A stretch of 64,000 bases of DNA, taken from the NCBI GenBank assembly GCA_021234155.1, contig JAJEKV010000102.1, forward strand, positions 1,048,456 through 1,112,455. The letters run 5' to 3'. This DNA comes from Isoetes taiwanensis (lineage: Eukaryota; Streptophyta; Lycopodiopsida; Isoetales; Isoetaceae). A program made the translations under genes and the position numbers. The notes beneath the pieces are model-generated. The model did not search any database, had not been told where the DNA came from, and saw nothing but the letters and a program-made list of their open reading frames with translations. This document shows positions 1 to 12,365 of this stretch, in pieces; the first letter of the stretch is position 1; the number at the start of each line of letters is the position of its first letter.

Positions 1-1024
1 CTATAGATGGAATACGACAACCCCCATGGGCTGCCACAGTGGAATGTCCATGCTTGAGTTGCGAGCTAGAGATCATTCTTATCAAGTGCCAGATGGCAGA
101 ACTGCAGGCGTATATTTCGCAATGTGCACCACCGACTATGACTTCTTGTGTGCCTCCGCACCATATAGATGCATTAAACGCCCACGTCCTGCAACAACAT
201 TCAGCTCCAATACGGACTTCATCGACTCTTCCGAGTCTGATACTGAACAGGAGAAATCCATTGACAAAGATAAAAAAGTGATTGCCTCTATAAGCACTAG
301 TACTTGGCAGACCCGCAAGCTCGTCTAGTTCTCCAGCATACATGCCGAGTCTTGGTTAAACGAGATTTACCAGGTTGGCAACGCGTATGGGGTGACTGAT
401 AAAGCCACTGGGAGACTTGCTATCAGTAACTTCGCGGGCCCTGCCCATAATTGGTGGGAAGAATATGCATGAGCTAATGGCTTAACAAGCAATAAGTGCA
501 GCTTCGACACATTTGCTCAAGCTTTCAAAGCTCGCTATGTTCCACATACTCATAAGTGTCAGCCACTCCACACTTTTTATAGGCTGGCACAGAAGCATTT
601 ATCAGTATATGCTTACACTAATCAGTTCTTGCGCCTCCGCTTATACGTGCCGGCTATTTCAGAATGGACAGCTATGGAGCGATACATTGCCGGATTGTCT
701 GGCAATCCCCCGAACATGGTACGTGCATTTGCCACCAAGTCAGTAGCTGAATCCGCAGCAAGAGCCCTTGCATTAGAGGGGAAAGCACCTCCAACCTCAG
801 ATCGAAACCCCTCCACTTCTACTCCAAGCAAGAACCCAGGACCTGCCCAACCATCATTATATAACAGGCTCAAGAAGGACCAGGCATGCTTTCGATGCTT
901 CCGCCGTGGATACCTTATTCACAACTGCCCTTCTGTGACACAAGTAGATCGCATGGCCATAGCACAGATGACCAGTGAACCATCAACCCCTTTACTCGAC
1001 TCGTATCCGATGGCATCAACTTAA
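1..1024 (+). pseudogene. Ty3/gypsy gag remnant (element A), stops in frame
   Basis: One reading frame carries a retrotransposon Gag from the window edge to 1024. A capsid-like part (SWLNEIYQVGNAYG, then NFAGPAHNWWEEYA) is followed from about 629 by the C-terminal half and a zinc knuckle near 886-930. Gag forms the cytoplasmic particle of LTR retrotransposons. The frame is broken by a TAG at 326-328 and a TGA at 470-472. The knuckle reads CFRCFRRGYLIHNC, so the conserved His of the CX2CX4HX4C motif is Tyr, a C-to-T change. The 5' LTR and gag start lie outside the window. Dead copy. Confidence 0.85.
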
Positions 1025-1528
1025 TGGTGCCACATAGAATGTATTTGTGAGATGCAGCTGTGCGATGTAAATATAAGAGTGTATGTATGTGTGATAAATG
1101 TATGTGAATGAGAATAGATATAAATAATGAATTAATATGTGTATAGATACGAATGTAAATTATGGTTAAGATAGAGAGTGCGAGTGTGAAAAGCTGAGAG
1201 ATAGTGAAAAGAAGAAAAGTATTTAAAATATGGTGAAAAGAAATTATTGATATAATAAAATGTAGCATGAATGCCGCGTTAAATATAATAGTATGGAAAA
1301 TATATAATTATGTATATGTTATACAAACTATAGAAGGAATAATGAGAGTTGGATTATGATTATAACAAGAATATAGATGATAAATGATGGAAAACGCATG
1401 TGTGTAAGTAATGTTAAAGTATACATGTAAAAATCTGAGATATAGTGCAATATATATAAGTGTATTAAAGGATAAGTATAAATGTGATGGGTATGTAATA
1501 TATGAGTTAAAAATAAAAATAAAAAATA
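1025..1528. other. AT-rich non-coding stretch
   Basis: Low-complexity, AT-rich, TG/TA-rich DNA between the gag remnant and the microsatellite. I see no gene. Similar AT-rich DNA resumes at 5266-5640 on the other side of the inserted TIR element, so the two pieces were once adjacent. The gypsy pol region expected here is absent. Confidence 0.6.
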
Positions 1529-1675
<147 letters not shown>

Positions 1676-2316
1676 GGGTCCATTCAGACCCGTGGTTAAG
1701 TTAAGTTAAGTTAAAAAAAAATTAACTAGCTAGTTTAACTTAACTATAATAATTGTATTCGCACCCAAAAGGGTTAACTTTCTATTAAAATACTAAACTT
1801 AACTAGGACGAGCAAAATATCTTCACACCCACCATAGTTAAGTTAATAATTTTAACCTAACTAAACAACATGGGTTGTTGTTCAGACATTGTCCTATTAG
1901 GTTAGTAGTAACCGAAATGCCTTCACACACGCCATTAGTTAAGTTACAACTTTAACTTAACTAGAACACCTTCAGACCATTCTAGTTAAGTTTATTATTT
2001 TAAACTTAACCAATTGCCCTCACACATGTTCTAGTTAAGTTATCTACCTATTTCAAAGATTTTGCTTTATTTACCTACCTTTAGATATAATTTTACAAAT
2101 AGTATAAAGTCTATATGCCTATTACATTAATGCTATCACAAAGCTTTGCCGAAGATGCACCTGGTAGATTGCAATAAATGAGCATTGATCAAGTATTGCA
2201 AATAGGCTGGAAAATTATCCTGTATGCCTAATGATTCTTTCTACAGAAGACAATGTCCATAGTGAACAACCAATAATAGAATTCATTGCAAACAGTTAAT
2301 TCACCAAAGAGCTTAC

Positions 2317-2485
2317 CATAGAATTTAAAACGTCATAACTAAAGCTTGCATGCCAGGTATTGAAGTGGAGGTCTGACGTAAGAACATGCAGATGACCTGA
2401 AGCAGGGGGATGCATAAAAAATAGAAATGGCATCAATGCCGCATTACGAACATGTGGTGATGATGGATCCAATTGCTCTTGAGCC
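2317..2485 (-). other. Exon-like segment of unknown origin inside the TIR element
   Basis: On the minus strand a 169-bp open stretch is bounded by an AG acceptor (ending CAATAG) and a GT donor (ATG|GTAAGC). It would encode a protein-like segment including DPSSPHVRNAALMPFLFF. I do not recognise the source gene. It lies in the same orientation as the deformylase and channel fragments, so it may be a third captured exon. It could also be chance. Confidence 0.35.
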
Positions 2486-3059
2486 CTATTGCACACGGGC
2501 TTGAAATGGGATTGATTCAATCACATTAATTGATGCTTAAAGCATCTGTTATAGTACTAAATGATATGGTTGTCAGTCTAAGTGCCCAACTCAAACAGCG
2601 CAAATACACATAGGACAGTCGTGCAAATCTTTTATTGTTATATAGATGACATAATACAAACAACCAACATTGACACAATTGGACCATACGAATCAAGTAC
2701 ACACCTCTGTCAAAAACCACTTTCCACTACCTCCTGTGCAATTTCTGACCTCTTTCCCTGATACAACTTGCTTCACACATACTGCAACTATATTGGGCAT
2801 CTTTCCTACACTTGGGATAATATTCATTGTGCTGCCAGATCAGACCTCGACAGATGACTGTGAGACGACATCATCTCGATTTCCTAATAAATAAAGGAAC
2901 AACACTCCATTTCATGTGGACTCTTTTGTTTCCTGTCATGTCTCCTCTTCTACACTGACTGTTATGCTTTTGTTTTGCTGCCCATTTCACTTTCTTAGAC
3001 ATCATTAATGTCACTCTGCTAAGGCTTTATCTGCCTATTCTCTAGCTGGTGAGAACACT

Positions 3060-3243
3060 TGCAAAGAACACATTCACAACCATGAAGTAATAGTATTTGC
3101 GTGCAGTTACTTTGTCTAATTTTGATTTTGATAAATGCCCTTCCAATTTAGAGATAATCATCATGACACTTGGAAGTAAAAGAAGGAATAGTTTAAGGAT
3201 CAATCCTGGCAGAAAACCTTGCACAAATGATTTCACAAGTTTT
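3060..3243 (-). pseudogene. Captured exon of OSCA/CSC1-like channel (DUF221)
   Basis: The minus-strand exon begins after an AG (TCGCAG|AAA) and encodes KLVKSFVQGFLPGL, then LPSVMMIISKLEGHLSKSKL, then ARKYYYFMVVNVFFASVL. This matches the conserved membrane region of plant OSCA/CSC1-like hyperosmolality-gated calcium-permeable channels, where QGFLPG, SK.EGH and YY.F..VNVFFG are typical. Only about 60 of the usual 700-plus residues are present, so this is a transported fragment with no channel function. A stop follows the exon within the presumed intron. Confidence 0.8.
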
Positions 3244-4514
3244 CTGCGATGCGAGAAAAGAAAAACTTAACATCAGATAACCATACAAACAATAACCAGA
3301 ACAACTTTTAAAGCACAACAGAATGTACAGTCCTCATATTACAGCAATAGGAATTCCTCATCGGCATAAAACAAATTCAGAATGTTTATACTCTGCCTAG
3401 ATATTACCAAAAAGTAAAGCTAATCGAATTCCTATCAGATTGATTGAGAATAGGCATCAGCAAGCGTGTTTAATGAGCCAAGATCTACCAACTGGAAATC
3501 GTTTGTTCACTTAACATGCATGTCTCCTGCAATCAGGACTTGAATGTCCATCTTGTCCAGTGCGAGAAAATTCTGTGCCATTAACGCTAGATGGGCCAAA
3601 GGAAAGACGAAATTTTGAAAGGAGTTACTTAAGAGAAGGCACAACCGTGAATCAGGCTGGTTAGAAATTCTCATTGTGCACTAGGTGTACAATCCATAAG
3701 ACCAAATGGCAATAATAAACCAATAAGGACAGCCAACATGCTGCCTAATAGCATGTGATTCAGAACCTAAAAATCAGAATGCTGACAGATAATTCAGATT
3801 CTAGTCTAGAAGCCAGAAAAAAATATGGGGTGTCTTTTTCTCACTTCATTTTGAGTGCACGCACCCAATGGAACCCTCACGGAAGCGTCTTTAACATCAT
3901 GTTGAACGTACAGAAAAAGACTACATACAGAAAAAGCTTACGCATTTCAATACAAGGCAGAATCTACTGATTTGTCTAGAGAATAGTGTGTGCCGAGATC
4001 ACTTTGCTAAGGCGGCACACTATGCTTGTTTCTGACATATTAAGCACAGATGAGTCATTCAAGTTTTTTAACTGTTACTTACTCAATATCTGCAAGGGAA
4101 TTAATAAGTGGAACCCATATATTTGATGGCATGTTTATGCTGAATACGAACCTGATCAATCAAAACAGAACCTCGTAAATAACCAACCGACTGGTAAAGA
4201 ATATGACAACATTTGAATAACATACAAAATACAAATGAGCCACAAGAGAACTTGCGGTTGGAGCTCTCTGACAATATCCACTAGAGCTAAACCTTTATTC
4301 GTTTTCATCTGAAGAATATCTGCTTAAATTCGAAAAGTAGAAACATCAAAATTCACACATATAAAAATAAGGAAACAAATATTTTCGAAAATTACAATGT
4401 CTCTTATGGTAGAAACAGAAATGCATAATCAGAGGTCCAAATGTTTGCATCTGGTATACAGTTTACTAGCTTATGTCTCAGGAACTGAAAGAGAAAGAGC
4501 TCCAAATGAAATAC

Positions 4515-4772
4515 CTTTAATGGAACTCCAATCTGAGGTGCAGCAAGCCCAACTCCAGGGGCATTTCTCATTACGGCAATCATGTCATTAATCACATTCT
4601 GCACTCTCTTGCTACCAATGTCTACCAACGGAACTTCAGCTGCCGGTTCATGCAGCAGGGGGTCGCCAGCCTGCACTAATTCTGGAAGCCTTTTTCTCTT
4701 TGATCTGCCAAATCCAAACAAACTTGCTGTGGGACTACTGGTAAAATTCTGTGAACTCCGCTTTGTGGCCAT
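4515..4772 (-). pseudogene. Captured first coding exon of peptide deformylase
   Basis: Starting at ATG 4772, 86 codons encode a short basic N-terminus and then the start of a peptide deformylase: [19 protein letters not shown], a [14 protein letters not shown] helix, and motif I GVGLAAPQ. The exon ends at a GT donor (AAAG|GTATTT), the position expected from the protein break after GVPLK. Deformylase removes the formyl group from nascent organelle proteins. The metal-binding motifs II (EGCLS) and III (HEXXH) are absent from the element, so no enzyme can be made. It lies just inside the right TIR with UTR-like DNA upstream, as expected for a captured 5' gene end. Confidence 0.85.
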
Positions 4773-5265
4773 TTTCCCCTGCTTTTGCCCTAGTGCTCTG
4801 TAAGTTATCCCAGAAAGGAATGCAGCATTTAGCCGATATAGATGGATTGGAAGCATCCCTAACTTTGATTCCCTCCATCACGCCCTTCACGCCCATGACC
4901 TCGACCGCGCCTAAGTCCTCCTCGATCCCTTGCCATATCTGCCCGTCGCCATATCTGCCCGCCGCCGTGTATAGGAAAAGGCATCGCCAATTAACTGGAG
5001 TTAAAGTGACGTCGTTGGGGTCACTTTAATTTTTCACATTTCCTAATATATTTTAACGGTCTAGTTAACTTTGTGTTAACAGCATATTAACTGCGATGTT
5101 GAGTGTGAAGGAAAGTTTGGTTAAGGTTTTCCGTTAAAAAAAAGTTAACCATCACTAACTAATATTATGGTAACTTAACTTGTGGTGTGAAGAGTGTTGT
5201 GGTTAAAAATGCTAACTTAACCTAACTTAACGGCTGGTCTGAATGGACCCTAATAATAATAATAA

Positions 5266-5640
5266 GAAAAAAACATTGATACAAAATAACTAGGGCAGAG
5301 TGTAATAACACAAATTGTAAAGTGAAGGGAGAGTATAATAGAGATATAAAAGAAGTTAATATGATTTGAATGGATTTGTAGTAAACAGTGTGAGAATTAT
5401 AAGTGTGTATTATATTAAAAGACGAAATCGAAGTTGTCTATGTCTATGCCTATGTGTAATATATAATCAGTTAAATGTGTGTGAATAAAGAATGATTTTC
5501 TGAAATAAGTATACTGTGATATAGTGTCAAAGTAAGGTATACCTATAAAAGTATAACATAAATGACTAGTGTAGTAATGAAAGGTATGTATCGATCAGTA
5601 TAGTGAAATGTAGAAAAGAGTAGTTCCAACCATTGCAGAG
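5266..5640. other. AT-rich non-coding stretch
   Basis: AT-rich spacer, continuation of the DNA at 1025-1528 interrupted by the TIR element. No gene is visible. Confidence 0.6.
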
Positions 5641-6846
5641 ACCTAAATCGTCATGGTTACGACAATTCGACCCCAAATTGCTCACCAACATGTACATTTT
5701 GTTGAGGATTCGGGTTGGCAATTTCGTCTTGTTGAAGATTAATTCTTAGCGGGCTCAGTCTAAGATTCGATATTCCATGATACTGCCACCTCGATGAGCG
5801 GAACCTTTTAGATAATCTAGCCAGTATGCACGAGCCTATAAGCTACTTCTCGCGCATCTGCATGCCATGACGTCCTGGCCAAGACACGGGACGACCATAG
5901 CCTGTCCTACTTCGTTAAGTGGAATCACTTACCAAAGAAAGCTCCAACATCAGTCCTCAAGTGGGATTTTTGTTGAGGCTTACCTCGATTTCCTATGGCA
6001 ACGCCACATATGCGCCAACAACGATGCCATCAACTCCGGCTTCGACAGAAAGCAGTGCGTGCTACAACCACCAGCCGATATCTCGTGAGTCTTAGATTTG
6101 GCAGGGATCATCCAGGCCAGCCTTCATGCAACGGGGATCGGGCTAGAAGCATCATAGGAATGGGGATGGGCATATAGTCATAAAAGGACGCCTTCATCTA
6201 CGGCTATGCCGAGACGAATGACAAGCCTTAGGCACGATAGGCTTCCCCTTTTCTTTTCCTTTTCTTCTTCAAAGGAGGTGGTCCCTTCAACCACAACATA
6301 TAAATTAATTTATAGATACTGATGCCTTGTAGCCAAAAGCATTTAGCTTAGCGCCTGCAGTACTTCTAAGGATTGCTCCGGGCCCATGTTCTTGTTTGTA
6401 CGTCTTTTCTGTATGCATTGCCAGGCCCATAGGCTACGGTCCACCGAGGACCAATAATGTGCTTGCTTATGTATTATATCTTGAGTGTTGACTTTTGACA
6501 GGACTACAGTCCTACACTATGATCGTATACGATCTATGTATGTCTCCTTTATATCACCTACCGGAATCTGTCCACCTTCCTTAATTAAATTTTCCTTGTA
6601 AGTTAACCACCTAACGCAAATGCTGAGGATAACATAGATCGTTATGTCCTCTTCCACATAACGTCGTTCAATTAATTACCGTTCAACTTTTGCCGAGTTA
6701 TAAATTGCACATTACGCGTCGTTTCAAACTTGATCACCTTAAACATGACAACTTTTGTGTGCCTTATAATTTCGCCTTACCTCTTTAAGGTGAGGAGGCT
6801 TACTTCTAACATGCTGAGGACAACATCATTTTCAAGGTGGGGAGAA
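5641..6846 (+). pseudogene. Gypsy element A: chromodomain remnant and 3' untranslated region
   Basis: At 5905-6090 the + strand encodes a decayed integrase C-terminal chromodomain (FVKWNHLPKKAPTSVLKW). It aligns with the better copy in element B near 22505-22600, and the shared DNA AACGATGCCATCAACTCC follows in both. Downstream, 6100-6846 matches the 3' region of element B. It ends in a purine run GGTGGGGAGAA (plus-strand primer) directly before the LTR. Protease, reverse transcriptase, RNase H and the integrase core are missing. Confidence 0.75.
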
Positions 6847-8423
6847 TGTGACGTTCCATGTATTTATACGCCTTTTGGGTATAAATACATGACACGTCAC
6901 TATGAATAATTAATGGTGCATTAATTATTCACAAGCTAAGGTAGCTATGTTAATCATTAATTAGTAAGGTGGAAACCTAACCCTAAACCCTAATTTGAAC
7001 TTAGGGCTTAACCTAATATTAAAAAGGGTTAAAATATTAAATTAGTTAATAATAACCAATCTAGAGTTGCCACCTGGCCCAAATCGATTGGGCAAGGTAG
7101 GCTTGCTAAATTGGGACACCCAAATTGAGGCTTCCACCCCAATTTGCCCCAATTCGAATTGGGGGAGATTGGTGGAGGAGGAGCTATTGTTCAACCTTGT
7201 TTCAGTTAGAAGGATGGAGAACCAGAGAGATAATGGATCTAGCTATGATTCCGGTTAGTACGTAGATAACTTGGATTCCTAGATAGTCATAGGATTAACC
7301 CTTGTATGCTTAGAAGATATCTAGGATTAACCCTCGTATAAATAGATGTATGGTTAATCTCTATTTTATGTTCTATTTGAAGCTACGGATGGATGGATGG
7401 ATGTATAATGATAGTTCTCTTTCTGCTTTCCTCCCCGTTTGTGGGGATTTTTTGGGGTAGAGACCTAAAGCCTATGTAGAAGTAGAGATGCTCTTAGCTA
7501 GAATCCCTTAAATTACAATAAATGCGGCCTGTACACAAGAGCCCACCTGGCTGGGGATGCTATGTTGTGATTCAACACCAAATAACGTGTATGACGGTGA
7601 AACGGGGGTGGGATCCTGCCTAGCATGGCTACATGATTCCTATAGTGTGCTAGGCTTGTAGTCGGTCACTGAAGGGGCTGGGTATGGGTCTGACACTCCC
7701 TGGGTTATAGGATACGTGCCTATAGGGACGTCCTAGGCTCGAACGGGCGCGATGAGCAGGCCTTTAGATTTACGGGAGTAAGTCGGGTACGAATGCAGGG
7801 GCTGCTGATGTGGCACTATTCTCTAGCACACCCAAGGATCCATTGTGGCCGGTGAGAGGACGCATGTATAATCTGCGTCATCGGACCGGGGAGATGTAAC
7901 ACGAAGTAGCCTCATAGGGTGATTCCATGAGATTGCGTCTCCGGAAGGCTACAATCACGCCATAGCATGTTTCAACCTATCTGCAAAGTGTGCACAGGAG
8001 GGACGGATGGAGTGGACTACCCTAGACATTGTTCTATGCCAGCCAATGCCATGTTATACCTCTGTCTGTCAGTCGACCCCTTTGAGTCTGAGCCTGGGGT
8101 AGAAGCCTCATTTATGATGCATTTCCTTTGTTATGTTAGTATTCTGTTGTATTCGTATTCATGATGATGGGCCACCCTTCGTGGTGGTATATTATTTATT
8201 TGTATTGTTGCCAGGTGTTAACATATATGTATGATTCCGCTATATAGGATTTCCATAGAAGGCGCGGGACGAATGACACCTTTGTGTCCTTCACCTGGAC
8301 ACTCGCCCATCACAAGTGGTCTGAGTCAGACGGAGGGCCTTTTTGTGGTGATGGAGTCGCCATGGAAGGGGAATTTTCCATATTTATATGATGGGAGCAT
8401 TGTATAGTCCGGGAAGCATCACA
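6847..8423 (+). repeat. 3' LTR of gypsy element A
   Basis: Begins TGTGACGTTCCATG after the polypurine tract and ends CATCACA, giving TG...CA ends and about 1.58 kb. It is homologous over its length to the LTR at 23158-24641, including the GACGAATGACACCT and GGGCCACCCTTCG blocks, and more distantly to the LTRs of element D. It contains a telo-box-like run (CCTAACCCTAAACCCTAA) at 6976-6993. Confidence 0.85.
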
Positions 8424-9539
8424 GATTTAAGTCATACTTTCTTACAAAACATGTATTTCCATGTATTTTTGTGTTGACATTATCAGAACTTAGAAGATAT
8501 GTTTGCTGAAAAAACATTGTGTTCATGTTTGAATGACAAACATAACCTTTGTGTTCCTATAACAACTGTCTTTTATGATACGAAATCGTAGGTATAGGTA
8601 TGTATGGGCTTGATTGGCAATCCACTAGTTAGGATATGCAGTTTGGTTTTCTAAGAATAAACCTTCCTTTTATTTTAGATCTATTTGCTTTCAAGTCAAA
8701 TGAGTCATAGTTTATTTGTTTAGTTAGCTTTTTGCATCTTAATCATGTTCTATTACTTATTGCATATTTCAGATGTTGGTGAGCCCATGGTAAAAGCTTG
8801 CTGCAAAGCATCAATTGAAAGTAAGGAGCAACAATATAACATGTGGTAATAATGGTTAGCAAATCACCTTCGTGATGTTTTAATGTTTGTATAGGAACAC
8901 TTTCAGAATGATAAATGGTTCTTCTTGATTTCTATTGCAAGACGCATAGAAAGGGACACATCTTATTTGCAGCATTCGATGAGGAGGAGCTTTGCAGGCA
9001 AGTTTCACTACCTTTATGCCGTTTATTAATGTCATAACTATTATAGAAGTCAACATGCCTTGTATACTCCAGCAAAGTAGAGCAAAATCATAAAATGTGA
9101 GTAATTAATTGTGGTCCACTTCATTTTTGTTGGGTTGTGCCTGCTATTTTATGCTATTTTTCGTGGATTCTTAGAGCCAAAGATGCTAGAGGCCAAAGAT
9201 GCTCTATTGCAAATTGTCCAGTTTTGATTTTATATGCTAAAGAATGGATTTATTGATGGAGCTCTTCAATTTGTTCTTATAGATGTCTTAGAAGGGATCA
9301 AACAAAACATAATCACTTTTATTGTTATTTCAGTCTCTATACTGCTTTCTTTGATATGTAACTGTTGCTACGTGAATAAAGGAGTTCAATTTTTTCCCAC
9401 TTTTATCTATGAATTTATAAAACATATTTATATAAATTTAAGCATCATCGTACCATGAGAATGCAATTGTGAAATGCAACTAGATTCAGTTCAGAGTGCA
9501 AGTAAATTTAAAATATAGATGTGACTACTATGCTGGAAA
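8424..9539. other. Intergenic, no gene recognised
   Basis: AT-rich, unremarkable DNA. Short frames such as 9234-9458 have no recognisable content. Confidence 0.5.
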
Positions 9540-9852
9540 AAATGCTAGCAAAACCATTTTTGACGCGTTCTGACAGAAACACTGACGAAGATTGTGACGA
9601 AAATTGTGACAAAAATTTTGACGATTTTTTTAATGCATTTTTATGACGATTTTTTTGACATTTGTTTCTGACAATTTTTCTGCCTAATCATCAGGAAACT
9701 GACGAATTTTCTGACGACTTGTCTGACGCTATATCGTCAGATAAAAAGCGTCAGGTAAATCACCAGTCAGTTGAATCTGGACAGTTGTCTGCTTTGTGAA
9801 GACTTTTTGATTGACGATGTTTTTGACAAAAAACCTTCATTCTCTTGTAGTG
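9540..9852. mobile_element. CACTA-type transposon end (degenerate)
   Basis: The right boundary reads CTCTTGTAGTG, the reverse complement of the CACTACAAGAG terminus typical of plant CACTA (En/Spm) elements. The 300 bp inside it are packed with TGACGA/TCGTCA/TTTTTGAC motifs in both orientations, like the subterminal repeats bound by CACTA transposases. A clean left terminus is not visible: CTACTATGCTGG near 9525 is the only weak candidate. Probably a small non-autonomous or truncated copy. Confidence 0.6.
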
Positions 9853-10192
9853 TGGGCTACATTGCCATATAACAAAACCAAAAGTGACCACATGCACAAT
9901 TTATAGATGGACCTTAAGATCTGATGTTATATTTATCCCATACACACATATAGAAAGGTATTCAGACAATCTAAGCACAGCTCAAAAAACCAATATATTA
10001 AAACCACAAAAGTGGAACCACCTTGACCAATGGATCCCATTATTTGTAGCATATGCACCAATGACCAACACATAAGTTCCTGCACACTATATATTAATGA
10101 CAAAAGGAGTTACCAATATCGAAGCTACATGGTCAATGGTTACAGGTTGTTCCACATAAACTGACAGATTTAGCCTATTCTTTGATGTTAAT

Positions 10193-11145
10193 ATGCTTTT
10201 CAAAACCCTAGTCCAGACAGTAGTATTATATGGTGCTCCCATTTGGGGGCCTTCGCTGCACACAAAAACATGGAATCAGGTAGAACAGGTGTTGAAAATA
10301 TTCAAAACCCTGATCCAGACAGTAGTGTTATATGGCGCTCCCATTTGGGGGCCTTCACTGCACACAAAAACATGGAATCAGGTAGAACAGGTGTTGAAAA
10401 TATTCATTCAAGATGAATTAGGTGTGCGAAGGCAGATACCTATGCAATCCTATTGGCAGAGACAGGTCTTCTGCCTATAGAAGCAAAAGCTTTATGTATG
10501 ACAATGAATTTTGTAAATAGACTCAGAGAAATGGACGATAGCAGATTATCCAAGGCAGTGATGGGTATACCCTCAGGTTGGATCAAAGAAGTGCAAGATT
10601 GGGCTAGCCGATGGGGGATAATGGCAGAAAATTGGCCGGATTCTGAAATGAGAGTGAGAGGTGTGGTTCAAGACAATTTTGTCAGGAAATTATGGGAGAA
10701 AAGAGGCTCAAAGATGACTTTCTATCAAGAGGAGGTAAACCCATTACTCGTCTATGGTAGTTCTGATTACTTGTATGCCTCTATTTCAAAACAACTGAAA
10801 AGAACCATTGCAAGATACAGAACAGGGTCACACTCTTTGAAAATAGAGACAGGGCGATGGAAGAAACAGGTCCGGGAGGAGAGGGTTTGTGACATTTGTA
10901 AATCTGGCCAAGTGGAAGACGAGGAGCATGTTTTCTTACGTTGCTCGGAATATAAGCACATAAGAGACAAGTATGGCATTTGTCAGCCAAATTTCCACTC
11001 TTTGTTATCATTAGATCCTAGATAATTAGGCAGTTTTATGAAATCAGTAGAATCTCATAGAGGGTTCTTGCTCAGCCTAACACAACAATAAGTGCTATTC
11101 ATTGTAATTGTTGCTTCATGACCCTTAGGGTCCAACGAAGCATGA
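10193..11145 (+). pseudogene. LINE (non-LTR retrotransposon) 3' end with RT zinc-binding domain
   Basis: Two frames give the C-terminal part of a LINE ORF2. Frame 1 (10193-10480) has LIQTVVLYGAPIWG, typical of the region after the reverse transcriptase. Frame 2 (10453-11025) has the zf-RVT-like domain: ARYRTGSHSLKIETGRW, then CDICKSGQVEDEEHVFLRC. The frames are offset, so one indel separates them. A 102-bp in-frame tandem duplication (units beginning near 10201 and 10303) repeats the GAPIWG segment. The element is 5' truncated, as is usual for LINEs, and ends in an (ATT)n tail. Confidence 0.8.
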
Positions 11146-11248
<103 letters not shown>

Positions 11249-12199
11249 GCTAGCATATTTCCATATTAACCTGTGTGTTCTTCTTGGATCCTTGAGCAAA
11301 ACCAACTCTATCAAACCATTTCCATCATCTAGGACCATATGTCCCTATTGAGGATCTGTTACAATGATACCCCGGAAATAATGATTGATGAGATTGACAC
11401 TAACATGAATGGAGTCAAAAAAATCGTTTGCATCCAGCAAAAATTGATATGCCATATGACTTCCAATGGAACATTGTTATATCCGGTAGATTGCATCTAG
11501 GAACAAGTTGGGTAGATTACAAGTGCATAAATAACCAGGAATCTAACATGCAATGGCATTAACATGATTTGAATTGTAGCCCTTTTTACTCAAGTTGCTC
11601 AATGCATTGCTGTTATCTATTAATGAACAGTTTCTATGGTATCCGCCCACTAGTACTTACCAGGTAGGTTTCATTTAGCACAAATATGATAGCAGCATGC
11701 AGTTGGATAAAATAAATATCTGAAGCTTCAATAACATAACAATGTGAATGAGGAAAATGTATAATAAGAATAAGCAATGAAGAAAAAGATTATTCAAGCA
11801 TGTCAAAACCATGCAAATACACAATGGAGAAAACAACAAAGGAATCAAGCAATTCATCTTACCTGAAGCTAGGCTCTTTGAAAGCAAAGACCGACGCCAT
11901 TACTCCTGCAGAGGGCGTGGCAAGTGCGAGTTGTGAGATGAAGAGCTTGAGCGCATGCAAAGTATAGTCCATTTTGCGCTTATTGTAAAAGATGCAGTGT
12001 CGGTTAGCCAGTTTGCACAGCGACTGCCTAACAACACTGACGACCGCCAGTTTACATGCAATAGCAAGTTTGAAGCAATTTTCGACATATTTTAGGCATA
12101 TTCCAACATATACTTAGAATATGCCAAAAACCCACATTAGCGAGGGTTTGTCCCCCTAGAGGCAAGCCAAAGAATAATCAAACATATAGTATCTTAGTA
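11249..12199. other. Intergenic, no gene recognised
   Basis: No supported gene. A 62-codon minus-strand frame at 11900-12088 has no recognisable features. Confidence 0.5.
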
Positions 12200-12365
12200 T
12201 CTTATATTATAAAATTATACCGTATGTCCATTGTGAATGGTGCCCTAGATCGGACGGTTGAGGATTTGATGGATCAACGGTGAAGATGACGTGTGCGTGT
12301 TTTCAACGAAAATTTCATCTTGATCGTTGCTTCAATACGATTTGCACAATCCGACAGTTAAAGGG

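Larger units (their letters stand above)
1676..5250 (-). mobile_element. PIF/Harbinger-like TIR element carrying host exon fragments
   Basis: Terminal inverted repeats: the left end starts GGGTCCATTCAGACC and the right end finishes with its reverse complement (GGTCTGAATGGACCC). The match continues imperfectly through TTAAGTTA-rich subterminal sequence on both sides. It is flanked by the 3-bp duplication TAA (1673-1675 and 5251-5253). A 3-bp TWA target duplication with GGG-starting ends is the PIF/Harbinger hallmark. The 3.6-kb interior shows no recognisable transposase. It holds exon fragments of at least two unrelated host genes, all on the minus strand, so the element is non-autonomous and Pack-TIR-like. 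Confidence 0.85.

Noticed and set aside
4404-4856. A functional peptide deformylase gene
   Set aside because: Only the first exon with motif I is present. Motifs II and III are missing and it lies within a TIR element.
6976-6993. Interstitial telomere
   Set aside because: Only two or three CCCTAAA-like units, embedded in an LTR and conserved in other LTRs. Treated as a telo-box instead.
9540-9852. Full CACTA element with both ends
   Set aside because: Only the right terminus is convincing. No matching left CACTA end or 3-bp duplication could be found.
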